NCBI GenBank assembly: GCA_018402425.1
Contig: JAGYIZ010000003.1
Location: forward strand, 1 to 64,000
Direction of reading: 5' to 3'
Source of the DNA: Candidatus Atribacteria bacterium
Lineage (GTDB): Bacteria; Atribacterota; Phoenicimicrobiia; Phoenicimicrobiales; Stramentimicrobiaceae
Length of the DNA: 64,000 nt
Of this stretch, positions 1 to 8,440 are shown piece after piece. Positions within the stretch are counted from its first letter, which is position 1; each line of letters starts with the position of its first letter. The notes beneath the pieces are model-generated. The model saw only the letters and a list, made by a program, of their open reading frames with translations, was not told the origin of the DNA and searched no databases. The translations under genes and the position numbers were made by a program.

Positions 1-9
1 CACTTTTGC

Positions 10-552
10 TTATTCCTGAGTAACGATTTTCTCTCCTTTTTCTATTGCTTTTTTGTTTAATTCAACTAATTTCTCTGATTTTTTCCCCAGGGTTTCCTCT
101 AATGCCCGGAATATTGTTTCTTTGTTTACACTTTTTCTTGCCGCTAAATAGGTGCCAAGGGCAACCATGTTGGCTACTCTTAAATTTCCCAATTCATTGG
201 CAATCTCGTTAGCAGAAACCTTAAATACCTTTACATCATTACGTTTAACATCCTGGGATATTAAAGATTCATTTAATATGATTGTACCACCTTTTTCAAC
301 CTCGGGTTCAAATTTATCCAAAGAAGGCTTATTCATAGCAATTAAGGTCATAGGATTGGGAACCACAGGTGATGCCACTTCATCAGAAGAAACAATAACC
401 GTACAGTTAGCTGTACCACCACGCATTTCCGGTCCATATGAAGGCATCCAGGCTACTTTTTTCCCTTCCAACATTCCTGCATAAGCAATAAGACGTCCCA
501 TCAGGAGGACACCCTGACCGCCAAATCCTGCTATTATAATTTCATCTAACAT
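10..552 (-). CDS. korC: 2-oxoacid:ferredoxin oxidoreductase, gamma subunit (first set)
   Basis: This is the small gamma domain of a four-subunit CoA-acylating 2-oxoacid:ferredoxin oxidoreductase, which decarboxylates a 2-oxoacid to acyl-CoA and reduces ferredoxin in the cytoplasm. GFGGQG at residues 9-14 and the SYGPEMRGG motif near residue 40 are the family hallmarks, and 180 aa is the usual length. The ATG directly follows the beta-subunit stop codon and has a strong GGAGGAGG site 8 nt upstream, which fixes the start. It is the last gene of the operon visible before the window edge. Its position behind phosphotransbutyrylase and butyrate kinase suggests a branched-chain 2-oxoacid substrate (VorC-like), but the sequence alone does not settle specificity. 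Confidence 0.93.
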   Translation of the reverse strand: MLDEIIIAGFGGQGVLLMGRLIAYAGMLEGKKVAWMPSYGPEMRGGTANCTVIVSSDEVASPVVPNPMTLIAMNKPSLDKFEPEVEKGGTIILNESLISQDVKRNDVKVFKVSANEIANELGNLRVANMVALGTYLAARKSVNKETIFRALEETLGKKSEKLVELNKKAIEKGEKIVTQE

Positions 553-1299
553 TTAGGATACCTCCTCCGAATTTTTAAACTCTCCTAACGGATAATAGGG
601 TATCATGTTTTTGTCCAGCCATTCATTGGCTTCTTGGGGACTTAATCCCCAATTGGTAGGACATGTGGACAATACCTCTACCAGTGAAAAGCCCTTGCCG
701 TCTATCTGGAATTGGAAAGCTTTTTTGATTGCCTTTTTGGCCTTTATGATATAGGATGGTTTGGTTAAAGCTACCCTGGAAATATAACTAGGTGTATTTA
801 AAGTAGAAAGCAATTCACACATTCGAATGGGCATTCCCATAGTTTTTGAGTCACGTCCATAGGGTGAAGTCTGGGTAATTTGTCCCTCCAGTGTGGTGGG
901 AGCCATCTGTCCGCCAGTCATTCCATAGATAGCATTATTTACAAATATAACCGTAATTTTTTCACCTCTATTGGCAGCATGTATTATTTCGGCTGTCCCG
1001 ATAGAAGCTAAATCACCATCACCCTGATAAGAAAAGACAATATTATCCGGTTTAGCCCTCTTAATACCGGTTGCCGTAGCAGGTGCTCTTCCATGTGCTG
1101 CACAGATCATATCACAATCAAAAAATAAATAGGCAAACACAGAACAACCTACCGGAGCAATCCCAATTGTATCTTCTCTAATATTGAATTCATCCAATAC
1201 CTCAGCAATCAGCCGATGAATAATGCCATGATGACAACCCGGACAATAAGTAAAAGGTATATCAACTAAAGATTTTGGTCTGGAAAACACTTTATTCAT
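553..1299 (-). CDS. korB: 2-oxoacid:ferredoxin oxidoreductase, TPP-binding beta subunit (first set)
   Basis: The beta subunit binds thiamine diphosphate and carries the catalytic half of the oxidoreductase. CPGCHHG at residues 19-25, the GDGD magnesium/TPP motif at 93-96 and [11 protein letters not shown] from residue 121 are visible. At 248 aa it has normal length. The ATG follows a TTTGGAGGTG ribosome site. It sits between the alpha and gamma genes in the order D-A-B-C. The partner proteins make 2-oxoisovalerate or related branched 2-oxoacids the likely substrates, by inference from context; 2-oxoglutarate or indolepyruvate cannot be excluded. Confidence 0.93.
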   Translation of the reverse strand: MNKVFSRPKSLVDIPFTYCPGCHHGIIHRLIAEVLDEFNIREDTIGIAPVGCSVFAYLFFDCDMICAAHGRAPATATGIKRAKPDNIVFSYQGDGDLASIGTAEIIHAANRGEKITVIFVNNAIYGMTGGQMAPTTLEGQITQTSPYGRDSKTMGMPIRMCELLSTLNTPSYISRVALTKPSYIIKAKKAIKKAFQFQIDGKGFSLVEVLSTCPTNWGLSPQEANEWLDKNMIPYYPLGEFKNSEEVS

Positions 1300-1368
1300 A
1301 AAACTCTTTTCACCTCCAAATTTTTTTATCCACAGAAACTTTGTTAGCTTGAGAAAATATTTATTTTT

Positions 1369-2424
1369 TTACTTTAATATTTTTTTAACTTCCTGCAATA
1401 TCTCTGTCGGAGATATCACAACACCACCGGTTCTACCGTAAAAACTTACTTTGGTTTTACCTTCCACGGCCAGCTTTACGTCTTCAAGCATCTGTCCTAA
1501 GCTCATTTCGCTCACCAGGATGTGTTTTACCTTATCAGCATACTGGTTAATAATTTTATAAGGAAATGGATATAGTGTTATTGGCCTTATCAATCCTATG
1601 TTGATTCCTTCTTGTTTGGCTTTTTGAATAGTTGTTCTGGCAACCCTGGCTACTGTGCCATAGGCAACAATAATGATATCCGGGTTGTCCATATTTATCA
1701 ACTCATATTCAACCTCATCTTGCATTTTCTCAAATTTCTTGCCAATTTTAGCAACCAATTTTTCCAGTTCATAGGGATCCAGGTTAAAGGGAACTACTTT
1801 TCTAGGTTCCCTACCTTTGCAGGAACCCAAAGCCCAGTCTTCTTTTGAAGGTAAATCCGCATTCTTTTTTTCTCTAAATTCAACAGGTTCCATCATTTGT
1901 CCTAATAATCCATCTCCTAATACCATGGCGGGATTCCTATATTTATCTGCCAGATCAAATGCTTTGATAGTTAAATCGACCAATTCCTGTACTGAGGAAG
2001 GTGCCAGGACAATTAAGTGATAATCACCATGGCCTCCTCCTTTGGTAGCTTGAAAATAATCTTGCTGGGCTGGTTGAATCGAACCCAAACCAGGGCCGCC
2101 TCTCTGCATATTAACAACCAAGCATGGCAACTCAGCACAGGCAATATAGGAAATTCCCTCCTGTTTAAGGCTGATTCCCGGACTGGATGATGAAGTCATT
2201 ACTCTGCCACCTGTTGCTGCTGTACCATAAACCATATTGATAGCTGCAATTTCACTTTCCGCCTGAATAAAAGCAGCTCCTTCTATTTTTAGCAATCTTT
2301 TTGCCATATAGGCAGTTAGCTCACTCTGAGGAGTTATGGGATAGCCAAAATAATAACGACAGCCGGCATGAATTGCAGCTTCACCGATTGCCTCATTACC
2401 TTTCATTAATACTTTTTCTGCCAT
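1369..2424 (-). CDS. korA: 2-oxoacid:ferredoxin oxidoreductase, alpha subunit (VorB/KorA-like, first set)
   Basis: The alpha chain contains the pyrimidine-binding domain of the pyruvate-oxidoreductase family, followed by the C-terminal transketolase-like domain. It opens with GNEAIGEAAIHAGCRYYFGYPITPQSE-type sequence (residues about 9-35), with the conserved YPITP at the substrate/TPP interface, and ends with the SEMSLGQM motif. It lacks the fused gamma domain found in two-subunit enzymes, matching the separate korC gene. Length (351 aa) is standard. It lies 44 nt downstream of the ferredoxin gene and 69 nt upstream of korB. It is a paralogue of the alpha subunit at 49.9-51.0 kb, so the genome carries two enzymes with probably different 2-oxoacid specificity. 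Confidence 0.93.
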   Translation of the reverse strand: MAEKVLMKGNEAIGEAAIHAGCRYYFGYPITPQSELTAYMAKRLLKIEGAAFIQAESEIAAINMVYGTAATGGRVMTSSSSPGISLKQEGISYIACAELPCLVVNMQRGGPGLGSIQPAQQDYFQATKGGGHGDYHLIVLAPSSVQELVDLTIKAFDLADKYRNPAMVLGDGLLGQMMEPVEFREKKNADLPSKEDWALGSCKGREPRKVVPFNLDPYELEKLVAKIGKKFEKMQDEVEYELINMDNPDIIIVAYGTVARVARTTIQKAKQEGINIGLIRPITLYPFPYKIINQYADKVKHILVSEMSLGQMLEDVKLAVEGKTKVSFYGRTGGVVISPTEILQEVKKILK

Positions 2425-2467
2425 TGATAATCCTCCTTATTTTCTTAAAGTCCAAAATATTGTTTTA

Positions 2468-2671
2468 TTACTTATAAACTTCGATAGCTACATCCGGGCA
2501 AGTCATAGCACAAAAGGCGCACCCGGTACATTTCTCTGGATTTATCTGCTCAACCGGATGATAGCTTTTTTTATTAAAAGACTTGGACATAACTAAAATA
2601 TTCTGGGGACATACCAGTGTACACAATTCACAACCTTTACACTTTTCACGGTCAATCACAACTTTCGCCAT
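2468..2671 (-). CDS. korD: 2-oxoacid:ferredoxin oxidoreductase, delta (2x[4Fe-4S]) subunit
   Basis: This 67-residue ferredoxin-like subunit passes electrons from the TPP site to soluble ferredoxin. Two complete CxxCxxCxxxC motifs are visible (Cys11, 14, 17, 21 and Cys48, 51, 54, 58), enough for two [4Fe-4S] clusters. The gene leads the D-A-B-C set and lies 45 nt downstream of a P-loop ATPase gene, in the same direction as the acyl-kinase genes. A free ferredoxin would look similar, but the tight linkage to korABC makes the subunit role the best reading. Confidence 0.92.
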   Translation of the reverse strand: MAKVVIDREKCKGCELCTLVCPQNILVMSKSFNKKSYHPVEQINPEKCTGCAFCAMTCPDVAIEVYK

Positions 2672-2716
2672 AGAAAAACCTCCTTATTAATATTTTGAGT
2701 TTCTACCAAAAATTCT

Positions 2717-3397
2717 CTATTTATTTTTTTCGTCCCAAGGTAATTTCATATATCGCTGTAATACAAAAATAGGTTCTTCAAATTGATGTTTATCAATTTT
2801 CTCATATATTGTTTGCTCAATAGCTAAATATTTGACAGGTAAGTTTATTTGTTTTGATACATCTTTTACAATTTTGTGTCCTCTGGTAATCAATTCCAAA
2901 TCTGTTTGTGAGCCCAGGTTTGGGTTGCTTATTAATCCATTAATTTTCAAACGAGAGGAAATTTCAATCTCCCGTAGCATCGTTAGAATTTCAGCACTGT
3001 TTTTAGTAAAAGGCCGATAGGGATTAATGACCAAATTCATCTGATAACCAGTATCTTTTAAGACAGTATAAAAGCTGGCCAATGATTTAGCGCCAACATC
3101 GTCCCCTCCCACATCAAGTAATAATAATCGGTCGGAATCCTGTATTGTTCCTTTTATCTCAGGGGAAATCAGAGGTATATCAGCCATAGCAAATTTGCCG
3201 GGCGGTGCAACTACTTTAATGCCCAGTTCTTTTAGTTTCTCCCTCATTTCCCTGGAACGGAAATAAGGATTTACAATATCTAAATCTACAATTACAACCT
3301 TCTCTTTTTTCTTTATTGCTTTTATAGATTGATTTATGGCTAACTCTGTCTTCCCACTACCAAAGCTTCCAGTATAAATAACAATGTCATCCTTCAA
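2717..3397 (-). CDS. P-loop ATPase of the MinD/CobQ-like (SIMIBI) class in the kor/buk operon
   Basis: A 226-residue nucleotide-binding protein with Walker A GSFGSGKT at residues 10-17, a DLDIVNPYFRSRE segment near residue 40 where deviant-Walker ATPases bind substrate or partner, and a DVGGDDVGA switch-like motif around residue 95. No membrane segment or metal-binding cluster is visible. Its ATG overlaps the stop of the second butyrate kinase (ATGA), and it is followed by korD, so it is translationally coupled into the 2-oxoacid pathway. I do not know its function. A chaperone or assembly factor for the ferredoxin-linked oxidoreductase, or a regulatory ATPase, would fit the context; cobyrinate synthase annotations for such proteins are unlikely here. 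Confidence 0.8.
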   Translation of the reverse strand: MKDDIVIYTGSFGSGKTELAINQSIKAIKKKEKVVIVDLDIVNPYFRSREMREKLKELGIKVVAPPGKFAMADIPLISPEIKGTIQDSDRLLLLDVGGDDVGAKSLASFYTVLKDTGYQMNLVINPYRPFTKNSAEILTMLREIEISSRLKINGLISNPNLGSQTDLELITRGHKIVKDVSKQINLPVKYLAIEQTIYEKIDKHQFEEPIFVLQRYMKLPWDEKNK

Positions 3398-4465
3398 TAG
3401 ACTTTTTCCTCCTCCTCTCCCAAAAGAACCCTAAGGGCTCCCTGACATAATGAAAGCATTTCTTCTTCACCAGGGTAAACCATAACCAATGAAATAAAAC
3501 TAACCCGGTCTTTTATCATCTCGACAAATTTATTGGAATGAGAAATCCCACCGGTTAAAACAATCGCATCAACATTTCCTTTGAGAACAGTTGCTCCTTC
3601 TCCAATTTCTTTGGCAATCTGGTAGGCCATTGCCTCTAATATTAATTTGATTTATTATCACCTTTCTCAACTTTTTCAGTACTCTTTCAACATTATTGGT
3701 ATTCAGATAGGCAACCAATCCTCCTTTTCCCTTGATCATTGTCATAACATCATTTTGGCTATATTTTCCGGAAAAACACAATTTTGCCAGGTCTCCTACC
3801 GGTACTGTACCGCTTCTTTCCGGCGAAAAAGGACCTTCACCATTTAAGGCATTATTAACATCGATTACTTTCCCTTTATTATGAACCCCGACAGATATTC
3901 CTCCACCCATATGTACCATGATTAGATTGGAATCCTGATATGTTTTCCCCAAATCTTGTGCCGCCTTGCGGGCAACTGCCTTTTGATTTAAGGCATGAAA
4001 AATACTTTTTCTTGGTAACTCTGGAATTCCTGATATTCGGGCAATATCTTCCATTTCATCAACAACTACCGGATCAACAATATAAGCTGGTATAGATTTT
4101 TTCTGAGCAATCTTATAGGCTAAAACAGCACCCAAATTTGAGGCATGTTCGCCATATATTCCTTTTTTCAGATGATTCAACATCTTCTGATTAACCCGAT
4201 ATGTACCGCTTTTTAAGGGTTTTAATAAACCTCCTCTACCTACAACGGCATTGATACTACCCAGGTCGATCTTTTGTTTTTCTAAAAAATCAAGTATGAC
4301 ATTTAACCTAAATTCGTATTGGTCAATAATATTCTTAAACAAAGATAGTGACTGACTGGAATGAGAAATTGTTTCCTGAAATAGTATTTCCTCGTTTTTA
4401 AAAAACGATAATTTCGTGGAGGTTGATCCTGGGTTAATTACCAGAATATAATAATTATTATTCAA
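3394..4465 (-). pseudogene. buk: second butyrate kinase, broken by frameshift (probable sequence error)
   Basis: The ASKHA-fold acyl kinase converts an acyl phosphate plus ADP to acid plus ATP. The N-terminal part (from 4465) starts with NPGSTSTKLSFF and contains HMGGGISVG. The reading frame is lost between about 3690 and 3630 and resumes as AMAYQIAKEIGEGATVLKG, running to 3394. Restoring one A in the AAAAAG run and one A in the CAAATT run gives VEKGDNKSKLILEAMAYQ, typical of the family, so two homopolymer undercalls explain the break better than decay. A true pseudogene is possible because an intact buk paralogue lies at 5462-6565. The gene sits between ptb and the P-loop ATPase, overlapping the latter by 4 nt. 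Confidence 0.8.
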
Positions 4466-4492
4466 AAATATCTCCTCCCTATATCAATATTT

Positions 4493-5404
4493 TCAGCCAT
4501 TATTATGAATACTCATTAAAATTCCCAGAGCAATAGACCTTACCTTGGATATAGCAGTATCAGAACGGGAAACAAGAACTACTGGTGAATTGGTTCCCAA
4601 TAATACCCCTGCCGGTTCAGCATTAGCTAGATAAACCAAACTTTTGGCAAAGATATTTCCGGATTCAATTTCAGGGACCAAAACAGCATCCACCTCACCG
4701 CTTACCTGGGACTGAATGCCTTTGTGTAATGCTGCTTTTTTGGATATGGCATTATCGAAAGCCAACGGCCCATCCACAATACCACCGGTAATCTGGCCTC
4801 TCTCAACCATTTTTGATAAACAGGCTGCATCAATGGTTGCCTGCATATTGGGATTAACCAATTCAACTGCTGCTAAAATTGCTATTTTTGGTTCTTTGAT
4901 TTCCAGGGAATGACAAAATTCAATAACATTTTGAAGAATTTGTGCTTTTTGCTCTAAATTTGGTGCAATATTCATTGCCCCGTCTGTCATAGTAAGAAGC
5001 CTGTCATAATTTTTTAATTTCAGGATATAAGCGTGGCTCAATAAACGTTGTGTCCTTAGTCCAATTTCTTTGTCTAAAACCGCCTTTAATATTCGGGCAG
5101 TTCCCAGCATTCCTTTCATTAATAAATCTGCCTTCTTTTCACTAACAAGCTTAACTGCAGCCCTGGCTGCTTCGGTCTTATCTTTTTGGTTAATAAATTC
5201 ATAATTTTTGGTATCAATATTTAATTTTTTACATACCGAAATGGTCTCTTCTTTATCTCCAACCAGGATGCCATTAACCAAACCTTCCTGCCTGGCCTTT
5301 TCTACTGCTGTCATAACATCCTCGGCTTGTGAAACTGCAACAGATAATCTTTTTGGTCCATATTGACAGGCTCTCTCTATAACTTCATCAAACGTTTTTA
5401 ACAT
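4493..5404 (-). CDS. ptb: phosphate butyryltransferase (phosphotransacylase)
   Basis: Transfers the acyl group of butyryl-CoA or branched acyl-CoA to phosphate, making the acyl phosphate used by the neighbouring kinases. The 303-residue protein has the phosphate acetyl/butyryl transferase fold, with LLMKGMLGTARILKAVLD, MTDGAMNIAPNL and the terminal LLGTNSPVVLVSRSDTA, all typical of Ptb rather than the longer Pta. It lies between two buk genes, 28 nt from the downstream one, in an operon that ends in a 2-oxoacid oxidoreductase. In Bacillus the ptb-buk pair is part of branched-chain 2-oxoacid degradation. The substrate here is therefore inferred to be isobutyryl-, isovaleryl- or 2-methylbutyryl-CoA. 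Confidence 0.93.
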   Translation of the reverse strand: MLKTFDEVIERACQYGPKRLSVAVSQAEDVMTAVEKARQEGLVNGILVGDKEETISVCKKLNIDTKNYEFINQKDKTEAARAAVKLVSEKKADLLMKGMLGTARILKAVLDKEIGLRTQRLLSHAYILKLKNYDRLLTMTDGAMNIAPNLEQKAQILQNVIEFCHSLEIKEPKIAILAAVELVNPNMQATIDAACLSKMVERGQITGGIVDGPLAFDNAISKKAALHKGIQSQVSGEVDAVLVPEIESGNIFAKSLVYLANAEPAGVLLGTNSPVVLVSRSDTAISKVRSIALGILMSIHNNG

Positions 5405-5461
5405 TTAAATTCACCTCACCTGTATATTTGAAAAAGATAGCTTGTCTTTTGATAAATAATT

Positions 5462-6565
5462 CTAAACATTGTATTCTTTAGCATTTTCTTCTCCGGTAAG
5501 TACTCGAATAGCACCCAAAGCCAGTGCCTTCATTTCTTCACTACCCGGATAAGTTATTATAGGTGCAATAAATTCAACTCTTTCTTTTATCCAATTAACG
5601 AAAGTTTTACCCAGTGCACCCTTATGGCCTGCTCCATTTCCGGTTATTACAATATAATCAACTTTTCCCTTGAGAACAGTTGCCATTTCCCCAATACATT
5701 TAGCAATTTGGTATGCCATTGCCTTATAGATTAATTCAGCCTTTTTATCAGCTTTTGATATTGCCTTTTCTACCTCCAATGTATTATTAGTACCAAGATA
5801 AGCTACAATACCTCCGCCTCCCATAATTTTTTTATGCATTTCTTTTAATGAATACTGTCCTGAATAACAACTATTAATAAGTGCCTGTATTGGCAAACTA
5901 CCGGTACGCTCGGACGAAAATGGCCCTTCGCCACTAGCATTATTTACATCAATCATTTTTCCATTCTGATGAGCGCTTACCGTTATTCCGCCTCCTAAAT
6001 GAACCACTATTAGATTTATGGTTTCATAAGGTTTCCCAATTTCTTTAGCCAGTCTTTTAGCAGCAGCCTTGACGCTAAGTGCATGTGACAGACTTTCTCT
6101 TTCGATTTCCGGCATTCCGGAAATCCTTGCTATGGGTTCAAGTTCATCTACCGCTACAGGATCAACTATAAATGAAGGTACATTGATTTTCTGAGCAAGC
6201 TCATAAGCAATCTGCGCTCCTAAATTCGAGGCATGCTCTATCCGGGGTCTTTCTCTTAGCTCATCTAACATTAATTGGTTTATTTTATAGGTTCCACTCT
6301 GTAGAGGACTTAGAACTCCTCCTCGTCCAACAATAACATCAAATTCCTGAATATTTATTTTATTTTCATCTAAAAGTCGGAGGATAACATTTTCTCTAAA
6401 TTTATTTTGTTCAATCAGGTGCTTATATTTTTTAAGCTCGTCTGCACTATGACGTACTGTTTCAAAAAAAACTTCTTTTTCATCCTCATAAACTGCTATA
6501 GCTGTAGATGTAGAACCGGGGTTGATGACTAATACTTTATAATATTTCTTTTCTCCATTATTCAT
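5462..6565 (-). CDS. buk: butyrate kinase
   Basis: Acyl kinase making ATP from butyryl phosphate or branched acyl phosphate. It shows INPGSTSTAIAVY near the N-terminus, HLGGGITVSAH, the GEGPFSSERTGSLP phosphate-binding segment and a C-terminal ITGNGAGHKGA motif, with about 367 aa. A GTG at 6574 is in frame, but it lies inside an AAGGTGG Shine-Dalgarno sequence correctly spaced for the ATG at 6565, so I choose the ATG. It is the first gene of the operon; a -24/-12 sigma-54 promoter is visible about 40 nt upstream. Its gene neighbours ptb, a second buk and korDABC point to acid production from 2-oxoacids. Confidence 0.94.
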   Translation of the reverse strand: MNNGEKKYYKVLVINPGSTSTAIAVYEDEKEVFFETVRHSADELKKYKHLIEQNKFRENVILRLLDENKINIQEFDVIVGRGGVLSPLQSGTYKINQLMLDELRERPRIEHASNLGAQIAYELAQKINVPSFIVDPVAVDELEPIARISGMPEIERESLSHALSVKAAAKRLAKEIGKPYETINLIVVHLGGGITVSAHQNGKMIDVNNASGEGPFSSERTGSLPIQALINSCYSGQYSLKEMHKKIMGGGGIVAYLGTNNTLEVEKAISKADKKAELIYKAMAYQIAKCIGEMATVLKGKVDYIVITGNGAGHKGALGKTFVNWIKERVEFIAPIITYPGSEEMKALALGAIRVLTGEENAKEYNV

Positions 6566-6604
6566 AGTTACCACCTTACCTTGTTTATCTAATATATATT
6601 TATA

Positions 6605-6620
6605 AGCATTTTTTGTGCCA
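6605..6620 (-). promoter_or_regulatory. sigma-54 (-24/-12) promoter for the buk-ptb-kor operon
   Basis: On the minus strand the sequence reads TGGCACAAAAAATGCT. The GG and GC doublets are exactly 10 nt apart, as sigma-54 requires, and the -24 element is a perfect TGGCAC. The -12 element departs from TTGCA at one or two positions. Transcription would start near 6594, leaving a leader of about 28 nt before the buk ATG. The upstream gene encodes a GAFTGA-type sigma-54 activator, which supports the call. Confidence 0.8.
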
Positions 6621-6645
6621 TAAAATCAATAACTGGAAATGATGA

Positions 6646-6680
6646 AATAAAAAAAGACCTCACTTTATAGGAAGGCCTTT
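6646..6680 (-). terminator. intrinsic terminator behind the sigma-54 activator gene
   Basis: The minus strand forms an 8-bp stem (AAAGGCCT with AGGTCTTT, one G-U pair) around a 12-nt loop, followed by a run of seven T. It ends the transcript that comes from the activator gene and so separates it from the buk operon, which needs the promoter just downstream. Confidence 0.75.
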
Positions 6681-6783
6681 AATAATGGGCTTTTTGTTGA
6701 AAATTGTAGCAATTTGGTTTATTGATTATATATTAACATTTTATTCTAATAAGCAAAAAAACTATAATAATAATTAATATACA

Positions 6784-6797
6784 TGCATAATAATGCA
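6784..6797. promoter_or_regulatory. candidate upstream activator site (TGCAT-N4-ATGCA dyad)
   Basis: A short perfect dyad, TGCAT-AATA-ATGCA, lies about 165-190 bp upstream of the sigma-54 promoter, the usual distance for an enhancer bound by an activator of this class. A related TGCAAAAATGTGCA segment adjoins it. The remainder of the 6681-6958 gap is AT-rich with nothing else I can name. The assignment rests on position and symmetry only. Confidence 0.35.
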
Positions 6798-6958
6798 CAT
6801 TTTTGCAACTTTTATCATTCACTGCAACGATAACTTGTTCTCACTGATAATACTGAATTTACCTACCTGTATTCTTTTGTTGTACTTAATTTAATATTTC
6901 CTATTAGTGCAAATATTTTTCTGCTTAAAAAACAGCATTATATTCTTATTATTTGTTT

Positions 6959-8440
6959 TTAACGGTATACTGTCTTAATCTGATTTAAATTCATATAGTT
7001 TTTAATATGATATTTTTTCATTTTATAATACAATGTCCTAATGCTTATACCTAAATAATTGGCAGTTTTTTGACAATCTCCATTGAATGATCTTAATATT
7101 TTTATTATTGCACCTTTTTCAGTTTCTCTTTTAAGAGCCTTTAACCCCATGTTACCTTTTTCAGTATATTTGGAATCATTTTCAACAACCGGTTTTTCTT
7201 CATATTGTGCTTCCTGTCTGGTTAAACTGATAAATTCAGGAATATGATTTGGTCCTAGAATGCTTTCATTTAATTTCATATTAATAACAGCTCTTTCGAT
7301 AACATTTTCTAACTCCCGGATATTTCCTGGCCAGGAATAATTTAATAATATTTTTATAACTTCTGGTGATACATCCTTGATGTTCCGCCCAAACTCCTGA
7401 TTACATTTTCTAATAATGTTGGCTACCAATGGCGCAATATCTTCTTTTCTGTTTCTTAAAGGTGGTATAAATATAGGAATGACGTATAACCTATAATAAA
7501 GGTCTTCTCTGAAATGACCATTTTTAACCGCATTTTCCAAATTTATGTTAGTCGCTGAAATAATCCGTACATCTATATTGATAGGCTCATTTCCACCAAC
7601 TCTAACGATTTCCTTTTCCTGCAATACTCTCAATAGTTTGGCCTGTAAATTCATGCTCATCATCCCTATTTCATCCAAAAATATAGTTCCTCTATCAGCT
7701 TCTTCAAAAAGTCCCTTTCTACCTTTTTTACTTGCTCCGGTAAAAGCTCCGCTTTCATAACCAAAAAGCTCACTCTCCAAAAGAGTTTCCGTCAAAGCAG
7801 AGCAGTTGACCCGTATAAACTGTCTATTTTTTCTGTCACTATGATTATGAATGGCATGGGCAAAAAGCTCTTTCCCTGTTCCGCTCTCACCGTGTAACAG
7901 TACTGTAGCAGGTGTAATTGCTGCTTTGATTGCCTGCTCCTTAGCAATAATCATTGCCCTGCTTTTGCCAACTATATCATCAAAGGTATATTTGGCTTCC
8001 AGGTGACGCACCCTTTTTTTTACTAGCTTTAATTCTTCTGTCAAATTTCTTATTTCCGATAAATCATGGATCACTGCAACACTACCTTTTAATTCTCCAT
8101 CTACAATTACGGGAGAAACATTTACTAAAACTTCTTTCTTGTTAGGACCAACTTTCATTCTAACACCATGTACAGACTGCTTGGTCCTTAATACTTTCAT
8201 ATGCATACTCTCTCCCTCAGCTATATCGATATTAGAGGATTCCCCAAGCACATCCTGTTCTGTTAATCCGATTAGCCTGGTATAAGCATCATTGACTAAA
8301 GTATGAATCCCTTTTTCGTTGACAACTGAAATAGCATCATCGGTAGAATTTATAATTGCCTTTAGAGTACTTAATATCTCTTTTTGTTTCTTTATTACCA
8401 GAAGAAGTTCTTTGTTAATTATGCCATTCTTACTTTTCAT
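6959..8440 (-). CDS. sigma-54-dependent activator with PAS sensor (BkdR-like)
   Basis: An enhancer-binding protein with, in order, a PAS domain (about residues 25-125), an AAA+ ATPase core and a Fis-type helix-turn-helix at the C-terminus. GESGTGKE (Walker A), GAFTGA (the sigma-54 contact loop) and TIFLDEIG (Walker B) are all present, so it should be active in open-complex formation. The frame extends to 8512, but the ATG at 8440 is preceded by AAAGGA and overlaps the recN stop by 11 nt, so I take that start (493 aa). A sigma-54 promoter lies just beyond its terminator, in front of buk. In Bacillus subtilis a homologous regulator, BkdR, controls ptb-buk-bkd. The PAS ligand is unknown. Confidence 0.9.
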   Translation of the reverse strand: MKSKNGIINKELLLVIKKQKEILSTLKAIINSTDDAISVVNEKGIHTLVNDAYTRLIGLTEQDVLGESSNIDIAEGESMHMKVLRTKQSVHGVRMKVGPNKKEVLVNVSPVIVDGELKGSVAVIHDLSEIRNLTEELKLVKKRVRHLEAKYTFDDIVGKSRAMIIAKEQAIKAAITPATVLLHGESGTGKELFAHAIHNHSDRKNRQFIRVNCSALTETLLESELFGYESGAFTGASKKGRKGLFEEADRGTIFLDEIGMMSMNLQAKLLRVLQEKEIVRVGGNEPINIDVRIISATNINLENAVKNGHFREDLYYRLYVIPIFIPPLRNRKEDIAPLVANIIRKCNQEFGRNIKDVSPEVIKILLNYSWPGNIRELENVIERAVINMKLNESILGPNHIPEFISLTRQEAQYEEKPVVENDSKYTEKGNMGLKALKRETEKGAIIKILRSFNGDCQKTANYLGISIRTLYYKMKKYHIKNYMNLNQIKTVYR

